From: Alteromonas sp047556435
GTDB lineage: Bacteria; Pseudomonadota; Gammaproteobacteria; Enterobacterales; Alteromonadaceae
Assembly (NCBI RefSeq): GCF_047556435.1
Contig: NZ_CP180210.1
Coordinates: forward strand, 2,480,001 to 2,544,000
Length of the DNA: 64,000 bases
Direction of reading: 5' to 3'
Made by a program: the position numbers and the translations under genes. Below the pieces are notes generated by a model that was given only the letters and a program-made list of their open reading frames with translations, made no database searches and was not told where the DNA came from. Positions within the stretch are counted from its first letter, which is position 1. Each line of letters opens with the position of its first letter. This document shows, one piece after another, positions 32,200 to 40,976 of this stretch.

Positions 32200-34398
32200 T
32201 TAACCGGTACTGGCCTTTTTTCTCGCCTGCGACAGTGATCCTGCTAGTTCGACAATATCACGGTTGGCGAAAATCGCCTCAAGATTTTGGCTGAGTTTTC
32301 GACGCCAGTTCGGATACTCATTGAACGTGCCAGGTACATTCACCGGCTTATCCATCTGCAACCAGTCTTCTAACTGCAGACTCAGTAAGGCACTGGAGCC
32401 CCCTGCCATATGCACCTGCATGCCGTAATTCAGCGCCTGCGTCATACCGGTATAATTCACATCGTGACCCACGCTGTCATCAACAGAATGATGGCCATGC
32501 AAGGTATTTAGAATTTCCTGCTTGTTTTCATGGCGGTCTTGGTACAACGTACTCAGAATCTCCTCTGTAGGATACAGTCCGAGTTCTTTGCCCAACTCAA
32601 GGTCCAGACAATGCCAGTAGCCAATCAACGTCGGCATATCGTGTGTAGTCAGCGTCGACATGGACTGTTCAGGGTAATGGGATGGCGAGAAGAAACCGCC
32701 GTCCTCAGCCTGCTCAAAAAAGAATACGCGATAGGAGTACACGCCATTATCAGCCAGTTTTGCACGAATTTCTTCAGGAACAGTACCCAGGTCTTCACCA
32801 ATTACCAGACTTTGATGTCGATGGCTTTCCAGAGCCAGTATGCCCAGCAGATCATCTACCGGATAATAGACATATCCGCCGTCTCGGGCATGGTCCCCTT
32901 TCACCACCCACCACAATCTGAGCAGCGCCATAACGTGGTCAATACGCAATGCCCCTGACGAGGCCATATTGGCAGAAAACAAGTCGATAATTGGCTGATA
33001 CTGCTGCTCGTACAGCTTTTTCGGATCCATCGGCGGCAGCCCCCAGTTTTGACCGAGTGGCCCCAGAATATCTGGTGGCGCGCCAACGCTGGCGCCAGTG
33101 CAATACAAATCTTTATTACCCCAGATCTCGGCGCTGCCCTCGCTAACACCCACGGCAAGGTCACGGTAAACTCCAATCGTCATCCCGGCTTGTTCAGCCG
33201 CGTCACTGGCCAGTTTCATTTGTTCGGCAGCCATCCACTGCAGGAACAGATAAAACTTAATCAGTTTCTTATTCGCTTTCTTAAACTTGCCGACTTCTGG
33301 GTCCTGATAATTTTTCAGGTTTTCAGGAAATACCGGCCAACCCCAGAATTCTTTTCCGCTCTCTTTGAGTGACGCTTGCAGGGCATCATACACAGCCAGC
33401 ATATCAAGGCTTTCTCCCCCCTCTTCGACAAAGGCTTTAAATGCGCGGTTCTGCTTCGTATTTTTAGTAAGGTACTTGTCGTTGTATATATCGAATACGG
33501 CTCTGAGCGCCTCTAGCTTTAACGCTGACACACCGTCGTAATCGACATAGTCAACGTTACGAACATGTTCTAACTGTGCGTTAAACGACTCGCTGTTAAC
33601 AATACTCTGTACTGACGGCTCTTCGTAACCTTCAATTTTGGTCACATCGATATACAGGTAGTTTAGCCAGCGGCGGGATGAGGGCCCATAAGGTGAGCAA
33701 GCATCCGGATTCGCCGGATACAGCGCGTGAATTGGGTTCAAACCAATAAAATCCGCCCCCACATCCGACGCTTTATGAATAAGGCGAGTCAGGTCAGAAA
33801 AGTCGCCAATGCCCCAGTTCGCTTCACTACGTACGCAATATAGCTGGACACTCAACCCCCAAATCTTTTTACCCTGTTTAATCTCTTCAGGTGTATAGCA
33901 ACGCTCGGGAGCAACGATGAGTCGCATCGTCGCGAGTTCATCGCCGTCTGCTTCCAGTCGCAATGTGTGGTATCCCAGTGGCAGCGCATGGGGAAACGCG
34001 ATGACATACTCCTGAAACTCGACATCGTCTACCTGCGCTGCCTGCGTCAGTTCTTCATCTACTGGTGTGAACGTGTGGCTGAACTGTTCATTGGAATCCG
34101 TTGTCACAATAAATGCGTAATCATCATTAACCAGGTCAATTGGCAGTCGAACTGTTAACTGAATGTTATCGTTCTCACGATTTACCTGTACCGGGTTCAA
34201 CGGGGATAACCAGACTTTTCTGGCTTCTTCAGAAAGCTGTTGCTGGATGACTTCTTCACTGGAGGTATCGTAGCCCAGTGTGTTAAGCAGCTTCACTTTG
34301 CTCGACTCTGCGATGGTAGCGGGTTTGCCCCAGGCATCGACGTATTGGCTCTCAATGCCCCGCATTTCTACCAATGTCTGCAGAACGTTTTTCGTCAT
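32200..34398 (-). CDS. malQ: 4-alpha-glucanotransferase (amylomaltase)
   Basis: MalQ rearranges maltodextrins by transferring glucan segments. The 732-residue protein has an N-terminal beta-rich extension and a GH77 domain with the nucleophile in RIDHVMALLRLWW, the acid/base in GEDLGTVPEEIRAKL and a third acid in TTHDMPTLIGYW. GANEGIG-like residues SEANWGIGDFSDL mark the family's sugar-binding loop. It starts 238 bp from gapA in a divergent arrangement and heads malQ-glgB-glgX-gnd. Length matches bacterial MalQ (about 690-730). Confidence 0.95.
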   Translation of the reverse strand: MTKNVLQTLVEMRGIESQYVDAWGKPATIAESSKVKLLNTLGYDTSSEEVIQQQLSEEARKVWLSPLNPVQVNRENDNIQLTVRLPIDLVNDDYAFIVTTDSNEQFSHTFTPVDEELTQAAQVDDVEFQEYVIAFPHALPLGYHTLRLEADGDELATMRLIVAPERCYTPEEIKQGKKIWGLSVQLYCVRSEANWGIGDFSDLTRLIHKASDVGADFIGLNPIHALYPANPDACSPYGPSSRRWLNYLYIDVTKIEGYEEPSVQSIVNSESFNAQLEHVRNVDYVDYDGVSALKLEALRAVFDIYNDKYLTKNTKQNRAFKAFVEEGGESLDMLAVYDALQASLKESGKEFWGWPVFPENLKNYQDPEVGKFKKANKKLIKFYLFLQWMAAEQMKLASDAAEQAGMTIGVYRDLAVGVSEGSAEIWGNKDLYCTGASVGAPPDILGPLGQNWGLPPMDPKKLYEQQYQPIIDLFSANMASSGALRIDHVMALLRLWWVVKGDHARDGGYVYYPVDDLLGILALESHRHQSLVIGEDLGTVPEEIRAKLADNGVYSYRVFFFEQAEDGGFFSPSHYPEQSMSTLTTHDMPTLIGYWHCLDLELGKELGLYPTEEILSTLYQDRHENKQEILNTLHGHHSVDDSVGHDVNYTGMTQALNYGMQVHMAGGSSALLSLQLEDWLQMDKPVNVPGTFNEYPNWRRKLSQNLEAIFANRDIVELAGSLSQARKKASTG

Positions 34399-34594
34399 AG
34401 TGTTGTTATTCCTGTTTTAAAGTTGTCGCTCATGGAACCCAACGGGGTCTGATGGCCAACGTACAAATTTTTAACATTATTGTTGAAGTTGGCGCGTAAC
34501 GAAACTGAATACGTTTGCATTAGAATATGTTTGTAATTTTGCAACATTATTTGCTTTTTCTTTTGCCAATTATGCCATTCTGATCCATACTTTA

Positions 34595-34609
34595 CGTAAT
34601 TTATTTTCA
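34595..34609. promoter_or_regulatory. Candidate HexR operator before gapA
   Basis: Read on the minus strand this is TGAAAATAAATTACG, which differs from the HexR consensus I recall (TGTAATTAAATTACA) at 3 of 15 positions. It is 28 bases before the gapA start and could also affect the divergent malQ. gapA is a known HexR target in Shewanella. It is the weakest of the four in palindrome symmetry. Confidence 0.55.
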
Positions 34610-34636
34610 TTTTTTACAAAACAATCGAGGTACGTC

Positions 34637-35632
34637 ATGACAATACGCATCGGTATCAATGGCTTCGGTCGCATCGGCCGTCTGGTAATGCGTGCGGCAG
34701 AAACACGCAACGATATTGAAGTGGTTGCAATCAACGACCTGCTGGATACGGATTACATCGCCTACTTATTGAAGTATGACTCTACTCACGGTTTATTCGA
34801 TGGTGAAATAAAAGTAGATAACGATCAGCTGATTGTAAATGGTAAGAAGATCCGTATTACATCTGAGAAAAATCCGGCCGACCTGAAATGGTCAGAGGTC
34901 GATGTGGATGTGGTCGTTGAATCTACCGGTTTATTCCTGACAAAAGAAACGGCAGCCAAACACCTGGAAGCCGGAGCCAAAAAAGTGGTGATGTCAGCAC
35001 CATCCAAAGACGACACGCCAATGTTTGTTATGGGTGTAAACCACGACAGCTACAATGGTGAAACTATCGTTTCGAATGCGTCATGTACTACTAACTGTCT
35101 GGCACCTCTGGCTAAAGTACTGAATGACAAGTTTGGTATCAAAGATGGCCTGATGACAACGGTACACGCCACGACAGCAACACAGAAAACCGTAGACGGC
35201 CCATCAATGAAAGACTGGCGTGGTGGCCGTGGCGCAGGACAAAATATTATTCCATCATCAACTGGGGCTGCAAAAGCGGTAGGTAAAGTAATTCCTGCAC
35301 TTAACGGCAAGCTGACCGGCATGGCGTTTCGCGTACCAACCCCTAACGTGTCTGTCGTCGATTTAACCGTTAACCTGGAAAAACCGACGTCGTATGATGA
35401 TATCTGTGCAGCGATGAAAGCCGCATCTGAAGGTGAATTAAAAGGCATTATGGCCTACACCGAAGACGCGGTAGTATCGAATGACTTTATCGGCAATGCT
35501 AATACGTCTATTTTTGATGCTACTGCCGGTATTGCACTGACCGATACCTTCGTGAAACTGGTATCCTGGTACGATAACGAGTGGGGTTATTCCAATAAGG
35601 TACTGGACCTGGTAGCTCACATTTCTGAATAA
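34637..35632 (+). CDS. gapA: Glyceraldehyde-3-phosphate dehydrogenase, type I
   Basis: This is the normal-length GAPDH (331 residues) of glycolysis and gluconeogenesis. NAD-binding GFGRIGR occurs at 9-15, with AINDLLD (the Asp that binds the adenosine ribose, typical of NAD use). The catalytic cysteine is Cys150 in SNASCTTN, and HATTATQKTVDG holds the catalytic histidine. It is separate from the 481-residue enzyme at 22413, so the cell has two. A terminator follows after 36 bases. The start has GAGG about 8 bases upstream. Confidence 0.97.
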   Translation: MTIRIGINGFGRIGRLVMRAAETRNDIEVVAINDLLDTDYIAYLLKYDSTHGLFDGEIKVDNDQLIVNGKKIRITSEKNPADLKWSEVDVDVVVESTGLFLTKETAAKHLEAGAKKVVMSAPSKDDTPMFVMGVNHDSYNGETIVSNASCTTNCLAPLAKVLNDKFGIKDGLMTTVHATTATQKTVDGPSMKDWRGGRGAGQNIIPSSTGAAKAVGKVIPALNGKLTGMAFRVPTPNVSVVDLTVNLEKPTSYDDICAAMKAASEGELKGIMAYTEDAVVSNDFIGNANTSIFDATAGIALTDTFVKLVSWYDNEWGYSNKVLDLVAHISE

Positions 35633-35668
35633 GCTGATACAGCTCAGCATAAACTTAGCTAAATACTT

Positions 35669-35702
35669 AAAAAGGTGCGATTTTTTTATCGCACCTTTTT
35701 TT
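35669..35702 (+). terminator. Rho-independent terminator of gapA
   Basis: AAAGGTGCGAT and ATCGCACCTTT form an 11 bp stem with a T-rich loop, with an A-run before and T7 after. It begins 36 bases after the gapA stop. Confidence 0.92.
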
Positions 35703-35819
35703 ATTTCAGTGCACAATTAGCACCACATTGCGCTGATGAATTTAATTCTCCGCCACACAGAGCGAAACTGTCATTTGCTCCGTATTTGTCATTAAAATCG
35801 TATTTTGCAGGGAGTAGCT

Positions 35820-36677
35820 ATGACCATCGCGAGCAGCGTTACCGTGAATGAATCACAGGGAATAACGTTTCTGGATATTGATAACCCGTTGGCGTCCGGA
35901 CGCATCAGTTTGTTTGGGGGGCATGTACTTTCCTATATCCCTAAACACGACGGGAAAGAGCGGCTTTGGCTAAGTCCCCATGCCTTCTTAAATGGAGAAA
36001 GACCTATTCGCGGCGGTATTCCTGTTTGCTGGCCGTGGTTCAGTGACGACCATGGTAAAGAGAAGGGCGAGTTGCCTTCTCACGGTTTTTTGCGCTCGCA
36101 AGTATGGCAACTCAAATCCTCAGAAGATACTGATGATGGCACGCGCGTTGTACTCACCCCCTCTTTCACCCGGGGAGACGGGTTCGAGTATGATTGTAAA
36201 GTCAGTCTAATAGTGGTGTTCGGCAAATGCCTTTCGGTTTCTCTAGAGACGAGGAATACAGGCATTGTCCCGTTCACATTTAATCAGGCACTTCACTCCT
36301 ATTTTGCAGTACCTGATATCAACAAGGTCAGCCTCGAAGGCGTCACCGGGAAATACAAAGATAAGCTGCAAAACTGGGCTGTACTGGACACTCCCTCACC
36401 TTATACTTTTTCTGGCGAAACAGATCGTATCCATGTAGAGCCCATAAATACCATCACGCTGAACAGTGAAAAACGCCCTGTCACCGAGGTGCAATCACAA
36501 GGCCACGACTCAGTGGTGATCTGGAATCCTTGGCGTGGTGCCGCCACCATGTCTGACATGGATGCCTTCGGATATACACATATGCTATGTGTAGAAACCG
36601 CATGTACGAAAGGGGTCACAATCGAGCCTGGCAATAGCCATACAATGACGCAGACGGTAATTGGTTTGCCTCACTAG
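35820..36677 (+). CDS. yeaD: D-hexose-6-phosphate mutarotase (YeaD-type aldose epimerase)
   Basis: Members interconvert alpha and beta anomers of glucose-6-phosphate and related hexose phosphates in the cytoplasm. The 285-residue protein has the galactose-mutarotase beta-sandwich features: GGIPVCWPWFSDD, the substrate-binding LPSHGFLRSQVW (catalytic His-Gly-Phe-Leu-Arg), and near the end YTHMLCVETA with the catalytic Glu. The ATG at 35820 has AGGGAG just upstream. Its position between gapA and the Entner-Doudoroff operon fits feeding glucose-6-phosphate to Zwf, since that enzyme prefers one anomer; this is inference. It is a single-gene unit ending at a terminator. Confidence 0.9.
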   Translation: MTIASSVTVNESQGITFLDIDNPLASGRISLFGGHVLSYIPKHDGKERLWLSPHAFLNGERPIRGGIPVCWPWFSDDHGKEKGELPSHGFLRSQVWQLKSSEDTDDGTRVVLTPSFTRGDGFEYDCKVSLIVVFGKCLSVSLETRNTGIVPFTFNQALHSYFAVPDINKVSLEGVTGKYKDKLQNWAVLDTPSPYTFSGETDRIHVEPINTITLNSEKRPVTEVQSQGHDSVVIWNPWRGAATMSDMDAFGYTHMLCVETACTKGVTIEPGNSHTMTQTVIGLPH

Positions 36678-36766
36678 TTTCTTACCGCCATCGTTATGTT
36701 GTAAAGCACACCGTTAATAAGCCGCTTAACATGGCCCCTCTTACAATATTACGGCATAACATGCAC

Positions 36767-36800
36767 AAAAAAGCCCGGTAACATTGTCCGGGCTTTTTTT
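36767..36800. terminator. Bidirectional terminator between yeaD and eda
   Basis: AAAAAAGCCCGG, nine-base loop, then CCGGGCTTTTTTT. The A-run and T-run flank a GCCCGG stem, so it can stop transcription from yeaD (plus) and from the zwf-pgl-edd-glk-eda operon (minus), which end on either side. Confidence 0.92.
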
Positions 36801-36846
36801 AGACTCGTCGCGCCTTGCGCTAAGACGCAAGGCACGCTTCTGCCTA

Positions 36847-37491
36847 TCAGGCTGAGGCCCCATCAACGGCATCTTTAGCTAGCTGCGTAATTCTGTCCCA
36901 GTCGCCTTCATTAATGGCATCATCCGGCGCAACCCATGAACCACCAACGCATTTCACGTTCGGCAACGCCAGATATTCTTTATAGTTTGCCGGACCAATG
37001 CCACCAGTCGGACAGAATGTCACATCCGGAAACGGACCCGAAATCGATTTAATGGCTTTAACGCCACCTGACGCTTCTGCAGGGAAAAACTTCATGTGGG
37101 TATAACCCGCATCTTTCCCTTTCATCAGATCAGAGGTGGAAGAAATTCCCGGAATAAGAGGAATATCTCCGTCCATACCCGCTTTCAGCAAATCGGCAGT
37201 CATGCCCGGGCTGATCGCAAATTTAGCGCCCGCCTCAGTTACCGCTTTAAGTTGCTGGGCGTTTGTTACCGTGCCAGCGCCAATTAATGCATCGGGTACT
37301 TCTTTTGCAATTTTACTTATGACATCAATAGCGACCGGTGTGCGAAGCGTGACTTCCAACACTTTAATGCCGCCAGCCATAAGGGCTTTCGCCAGCGGTA
37401 CCGCTTTCTCGACGTCGTTGATAACCAGTACCGGCACGACGGGTCCCGCAGCAAAGATCTCGGCTGGAGATATTTTCCAATTTGTTGTCAT
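36847..37491 (-). CDS. eda: KDPG aldolase (2-dehydro-3-deoxyphosphogluconate aldolase)
   Basis: Eda splits 2-keto-3-deoxy-6-phosphogluconate into pyruvate and glyceraldehyde-3-phosphate, the last step of the Entner-Doudoroff pathway. The 214-residue protein carries the catalytic Glu46 in LEVTLRT and the Schiff-base Lys134 in HMKFFPAEASGG (E. coli Glu45 and Lys133). Length is identical to the family's norm (213). It lies 3 bases after glk as the last gene of zwf-pgl-edd-glk-eda and is followed by a terminator. Confidence 0.97.
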   Translation of the reverse strand: MTTNWKISPAEIFAAGPVVPVLVINDVEKAVPLAKALMAGGIKVLEVTLRTPVAIDVISKIAKEVPDALIGAGTVTNAQQLKAVTEAGAKFAISPGMTADLLKAGMDGDIPLIPGISSTSDLMKGKDAGYTHMKFFPAEASGGVKAIKSISGPFPDVTFCPTGGIGPANYKEYLALPNVKCVGGSWVAPDDAINEGDWDRITQLAKDAVDGASA

Positions 37492-37494
37492 AAT

Positions 37495-38448
37495 TCAGCT
37501 CGCAATATGTTGTTGTAAATACGCTGATGCGCCCAGAAGGCCATGATCCGGCTCAGCGATTAAATAAGTGGGAATGTCTTTGACGTAATGTTTCATCTGC
37601 CCTTTCGCTTCGAACCGGGCACGGAAATCACTACGTTGCAGGAACGACGTAAAACGATTGGCGATACCGCCGCCGATAAATACGCCACCAGTCGTTGCCA
37701 TGTTCAGCGCCAGATTTCCGGCAAAACTCCCCATGATCCTGCAAAACTGAGTTAACGTAGCGGCGCAAATGTCACAGCTACCGTCTACCGCTTTTTCAGT
37801 AACCTGAGCAGGCTCTGTCAATTCAGCGGCAATCCCGTTATGTGCAGCCAGCGCACGATATATGTTCAACAGACCTCTGCCAGACATCACTTCTTCAGCT
37901 GACGCGCGGCCAAACTGTTTCTGCAAATAACGCCAGATTACGATGTCAGTTTCATCGACTGGAGCGAAGTCAGTATGACCGCCCTCGCCGTCCAGCGTCT
38001 GCCAGCCTGAGGTTGTCATTGTGATATGCTCGACGCCAAGGCCGGTGCCAGGGCCGAACACAGCAATATTGCCATTGGCTTTGGCATTGCCCTCACCAAT
38101 CTGAACGACCTGATCACCGCTTAGCACCGGAAGTGAATGTGCCACGGCGGTGAAGTCGTTAATCACGTACAGATCGTCCAGCTTGAGTTGCTGACGAAGC
38201 GCCTGCTGGGAGAATGCCCAGCTGTGATTCGTCATCACTACCTGGTCGCCCAACACAGGGCACGCGATAGCGATACATCCCTGAGTAAATGTGTATGCCG
38301 GCATATCCTTAAAATACTGCAAAATTGCCAAATCAATACTGGCAAAGTCATTGCACATGTATTTTTTTATGTCGCTCACACCGTCGCTGGTGACGCGTGC
38401 AAGGCGGATATTCGTTCCGCCTACATCAGCAACGAACTGTGCACTCAT
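37495..38448 (-). CDS. glk: Glucokinase
   Basis: Glk phosphorylates cytoplasmic glucose with ATP to glucose-6-phosphate, the substrate of Zwf. The 317-residue protein has the phosphate-binding DVGGTNIRLARV at its start, FGPGTGLGVEH in the middle and the conserved GVFIGGGIANRF near the end, matching the Glk (not ROK) family. The ATG at 38448 overlaps the edd stop by 4 bp; an in-frame upstream extension is not used. It sits inside the Entner-Doudoroff operon, so glucose entry and breakdown are expressed together. Confidence 0.96.
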   Translation of the reverse strand: MSAQFVADVGGTNIRLARVTSDGVSDIKKYMCNDFASIDLAILQYFKDMPAYTFTQGCIAIACPVLGDQVVMTNHSWAFSQQALRQQLKLDDLYVINDFTAVAHSLPVLSGDQVVQIGEGNAKANGNIAVFGPGTGLGVEHITMTTSGWQTLDGEGGHTDFAPVDETDIVIWRYLQKQFGRASAEEVMSGRGLLNIYRALAAHNGIAAELTEPAQVTEKAVDGSCDICAATLTQFCRIMGSFAGNLALNMATTGGVFIGGGIANRFTSFLQRSDFRARFEAKGQMKHYVKDIPTYLIAEPDHGLLGASAYLQQHIAS

Positions 38449-40274
38449 AGCTTCTGCTCCTGCTCTACAAACAACGAGCAAGCGCCTTCTTCAGCACCTG
38501 TCAGCACGGCACGCATGCCAGCAAACATTTCACGCCCCATACCTATTTGATGATGAGCGATATCCGCAGCACGCGGTTCACGCGCGTTCAGGGTTTCTTC
38601 GTCAACCAACAGCGTCAGTGCACCTGTCTTGGTATCCAGCTCGATCATGTCACCGTTTTCGACCTTGCAGAGTAATCCTCCCTTGAAGGCTTCAGGGGTA
38701 ACGTGAATGGCTGCGGGCACTTTACCTGACGCGCCAGACATACGGCCATCGGTTACCAGGGCAACTTTAAAGCCGCGATCCTGCAGCACGCCCAGTGGTG
38801 GTGTCAGACGATGCAGCTCTGGCATACCAATAGCTGAAGGTCCCTGGAAGCGAACGACTACAATACAATCTTTATCCAGCTCACCAGATTTGAATGCGGC
38901 ATCAAGTTCGAACTGGTCTTCAAAAACGACAGCCGGGGCTTTAATGTGGCAATGCGGTGTGCGCAGCGCCGAGGTTTTGATTACGGCACGGCCAAGGTTG
39001 CCCTGCAATACACTCAGACCACCATCTGGCTTAAACGGTGTGTCGACTGTTGCCAGCACCTCTTTGTCCAGCGATTCTTTCGGTCCGTCACGCCACTCCA
39101 GCTCGCCGTCATTAAGGAACGGCTCTTTGGTGTAGTTATCCAGGCCTTTACCGCAAATGGTAGTAACATCATTATGCAGCAATCCGGCATCCAGAAGCTG
39201 CTTCATCAGCAGCGCCATACCGCCAGCGGCAGTGAAATGGTTAATATCGGCGGAACCGTTAGGATAAATGCGCGTTAGCAGCGGCACGGCGTTGGAAATT
39301 TCAGAGAAATCGTCCCAGTTAATGATATAGCCCGCAGAGCGCGCAACGGCAATCAGGTGCATGGTGTGGTTTGTTGAACCACCGGTCGCCAGCAGACCAA
39401 CCAGGCCGTTTACCAGCGCTTTAGCATCAACGATGTGACCGATAGGCGTGTAATTCTCGCCAAGGTCTGTGAGTCGTGTAGCCTGTACCGCAGCGGCTTT
39501 GGTTAACGCGTCACGCAGAGGCGTACCCGGGTTAACAAACGACGAGCCGGGCAAGTGCAGCCCCATCATTTCCACAACCAACTGGTTAGAGTTTGCTGTG
39601 CCGTAGAAGGTACAGGTACCTGCTGAGTGATACGATTGCGACTCTGCTTCAAGTAGCTCTTCACGCCCTACTTTGCCCTCGGCATACGCCTGACGCACGC
39701 GGGCCTTCTCTTTGTTGGGCAAACCAGATGGCATTGGACCTGCCGGAACAAAAACGGTTGGCAGATGACCAAAGCTTAACGCGCCCATTAATAATCCGGG
39801 CACGATTTTGTCGCAAATACCCAGCATCAATGCCGAGTCAAACATGTTGTGAGATAACGCAACAGCTGACGCCATGGCGATAACGTCACGGCTCATCAGA
39901 CTCAGATCCATGCCTTTCTGACCTTGCGTCACACCGTCACACATTGCCGGCACGCCGCCCGCGAACTGTGCGACACTGCCGACTTCTTTCACGGCTTCTT
40001 TGATCAGTGCAGGATACGTTTCATAGGGCTGATGCGCGGACAACATGTCGTTATATGCCGATACAATACCGACATTGGCCTTTGTCATTGAACGTAAATC
40101 AGATTTCTCTTCTGTGCCACAGGCTGCAAAGCCGTGTGCCAGATTGCCGCAGGATAAGACCCCGCGGTGAGGCCCTTCGCGGCGGGCATTTTCAATTTTG
40201 TCCAGGTACGCTTTACGCGTCTCTTTGCTGCGTTCTATGATGCGCTGAGTGATTTCAGCTAATTGCGAGTTCAT
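38445..40274 (-). CDS. edd: 6-Phosphogluconate dehydratase
   Basis: Edd dehydrates 6-phosphogluconate to KDPG and is the committed enzyme of the Entner-Doudoroff pathway. The 609-residue protein belongs to the IlvD/Edd iron-sulfur dehydratase family. It shows the cysteine ligand regions VLSCGNLAHG, GVPAMCDGVTQGQKGMD and a third in HSAGTCTFYGTANSN, plus TDGRMSGASGKVPAAIHV near the C-terminus. Length matches E. coli Edd (603). It is separated from pgl by 9 bases and overlaps glk by 4 bp. Confidence 0.97.
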   Translation of the reverse strand: MNSQLAEITQRIIERSKETRKAYLDKIENARREGPHRGVLSCGNLAHGFAACGTEEKSDLRSMTKANVGIVSAYNDMLSAHQPYETYPALIKEAVKEVGSVAQFAGGVPAMCDGVTQGQKGMDLSLMSRDVIAMASAVALSHNMFDSALMLGICDKIVPGLLMGALSFGHLPTVFVPAGPMPSGLPNKEKARVRQAYAEGKVGREELLEAESQSYHSAGTCTFYGTANSNQLVVEMMGLHLPGSSFVNPGTPLRDALTKAAAVQATRLTDLGENYTPIGHIVDAKALVNGLVGLLATGGSTNHTMHLIAVARSAGYIINWDDFSEISNAVPLLTRIYPNGSADINHFTAAGGMALLMKQLLDAGLLHNDVTTICGKGLDNYTKEPFLNDGELEWRDGPKESLDKEVLATVDTPFKPDGGLSVLQGNLGRAVIKTSALRTPHCHIKAPAVVFEDQFELDAAFKSGELDKDCIVVVRFQGPSAIGMPELHRLTPPLGVLQDRGFKVALVTDGRMSGASGKVPAAIHVTPEAFKGGLLCKVENGDMIELDTKTGALTLLVDEETLNAREPRAADIAHHQIGMGREMFAGMRAVLTGAEEGACSLFVEQEQKL

Positions 40275-40283
40275 ATTTATCTC

Positions 40284-40976
40284 CTATGGCGCCCACATCA
40301 GGGTAACCGGTGCACGGTTAATAACAGCGGTGATGGGTTTTTGCGCTTCGGTGGAATTATCCAGGGCTTCAGTCAGCACCTCCTTCTTACGTTCGCCAGT
40401 CAAGTGCAGAAAAATATTGCGACTGTTCAGTAACGTGGGGAGTGTCATTGAAATACGCTGGTGCGGTGCAGTGGTTGGCGTGACGGCGATACAGGTTCTG
40501 CCACTATTCATGTCGAGTCCATCCTGCACCTGTTCGGAACACGGGAACAATGAAGCGGTGTGTCCGTCCTCCCCCATTCCCAGGATCAGTGCATCGAATG
40601 GCTGTGCCATACTGGCAATATTAGACTCGGCTTCGTTAATGCCTTCATTAGCATCTGCATGATCGGTTTTTAACTCAACGAAATGCGCTGCTGCCGCCTT
40701 GTTTTGAAGCAGATTCTGCTTTACCAGTTGGGTGTTGCTGGCATCGTCGTCTTCGTTTACCCAACGCTCATCAGCCAACGTGACATCCACTTTACTCCAG
40801 TCCAGCTCAGCATTGCTCAGAAGCTTGAACAGGGCCAGAGGCGTACGTCCGCCACTGACGACCAGAGAAGCCCGTCCACGGGTTTGAATACCAGTTTTCA
40901 ATATCGATGTCAGGGTCGATGCGAAAGCTTCCGTCAGTGCATCGGGTGTATCGTAAGATTCAATCGTTAATGCCAT
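40284..40976 (-). CDS. pgl: 6-Phosphogluconolactonase
   Basis: Pgl hydrolyses 6-phosphogluconolactone made by Zwf. The 230-residue protein is the DevB/SOL type. Visible motifs are SGGRTPLALFKLLS, the substrate-binding DERWVNEDD, and LGMGEDGHTASLFP (catalytic His-containing loop). Its start overlaps the zwf stop by one base (TAATG), so the two enzymes that act in sequence are translationally coupled. Confidence 0.96.
   Translation of the reverse strand: MALTIESYDTPDALTEAFASTLTSILKTGIQTRGRASLVVSGGRTPLALFKLLSNAELDWSKVDVTLADERWVNEDDDASNTQLVKQNLLQNKAAAAHFVELKTDHADANEGINEAESNIASMAQPFDALILGMGEDGHTASLFPCSEQVQDGLDMNSGRTCIAVTPTTAPHQRISMTLPTLLNSRNIFLHLTGERKKEVLTEALDNSTEAQKPITAVINRAPVTLMWAP

Noticed and set aside
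34538..34560. TGTAATTTTGCAACA as another HexR site near gapA
   Set aside because: Only about 9 of 15 consensus positions match, far fewer than the site at 34595.
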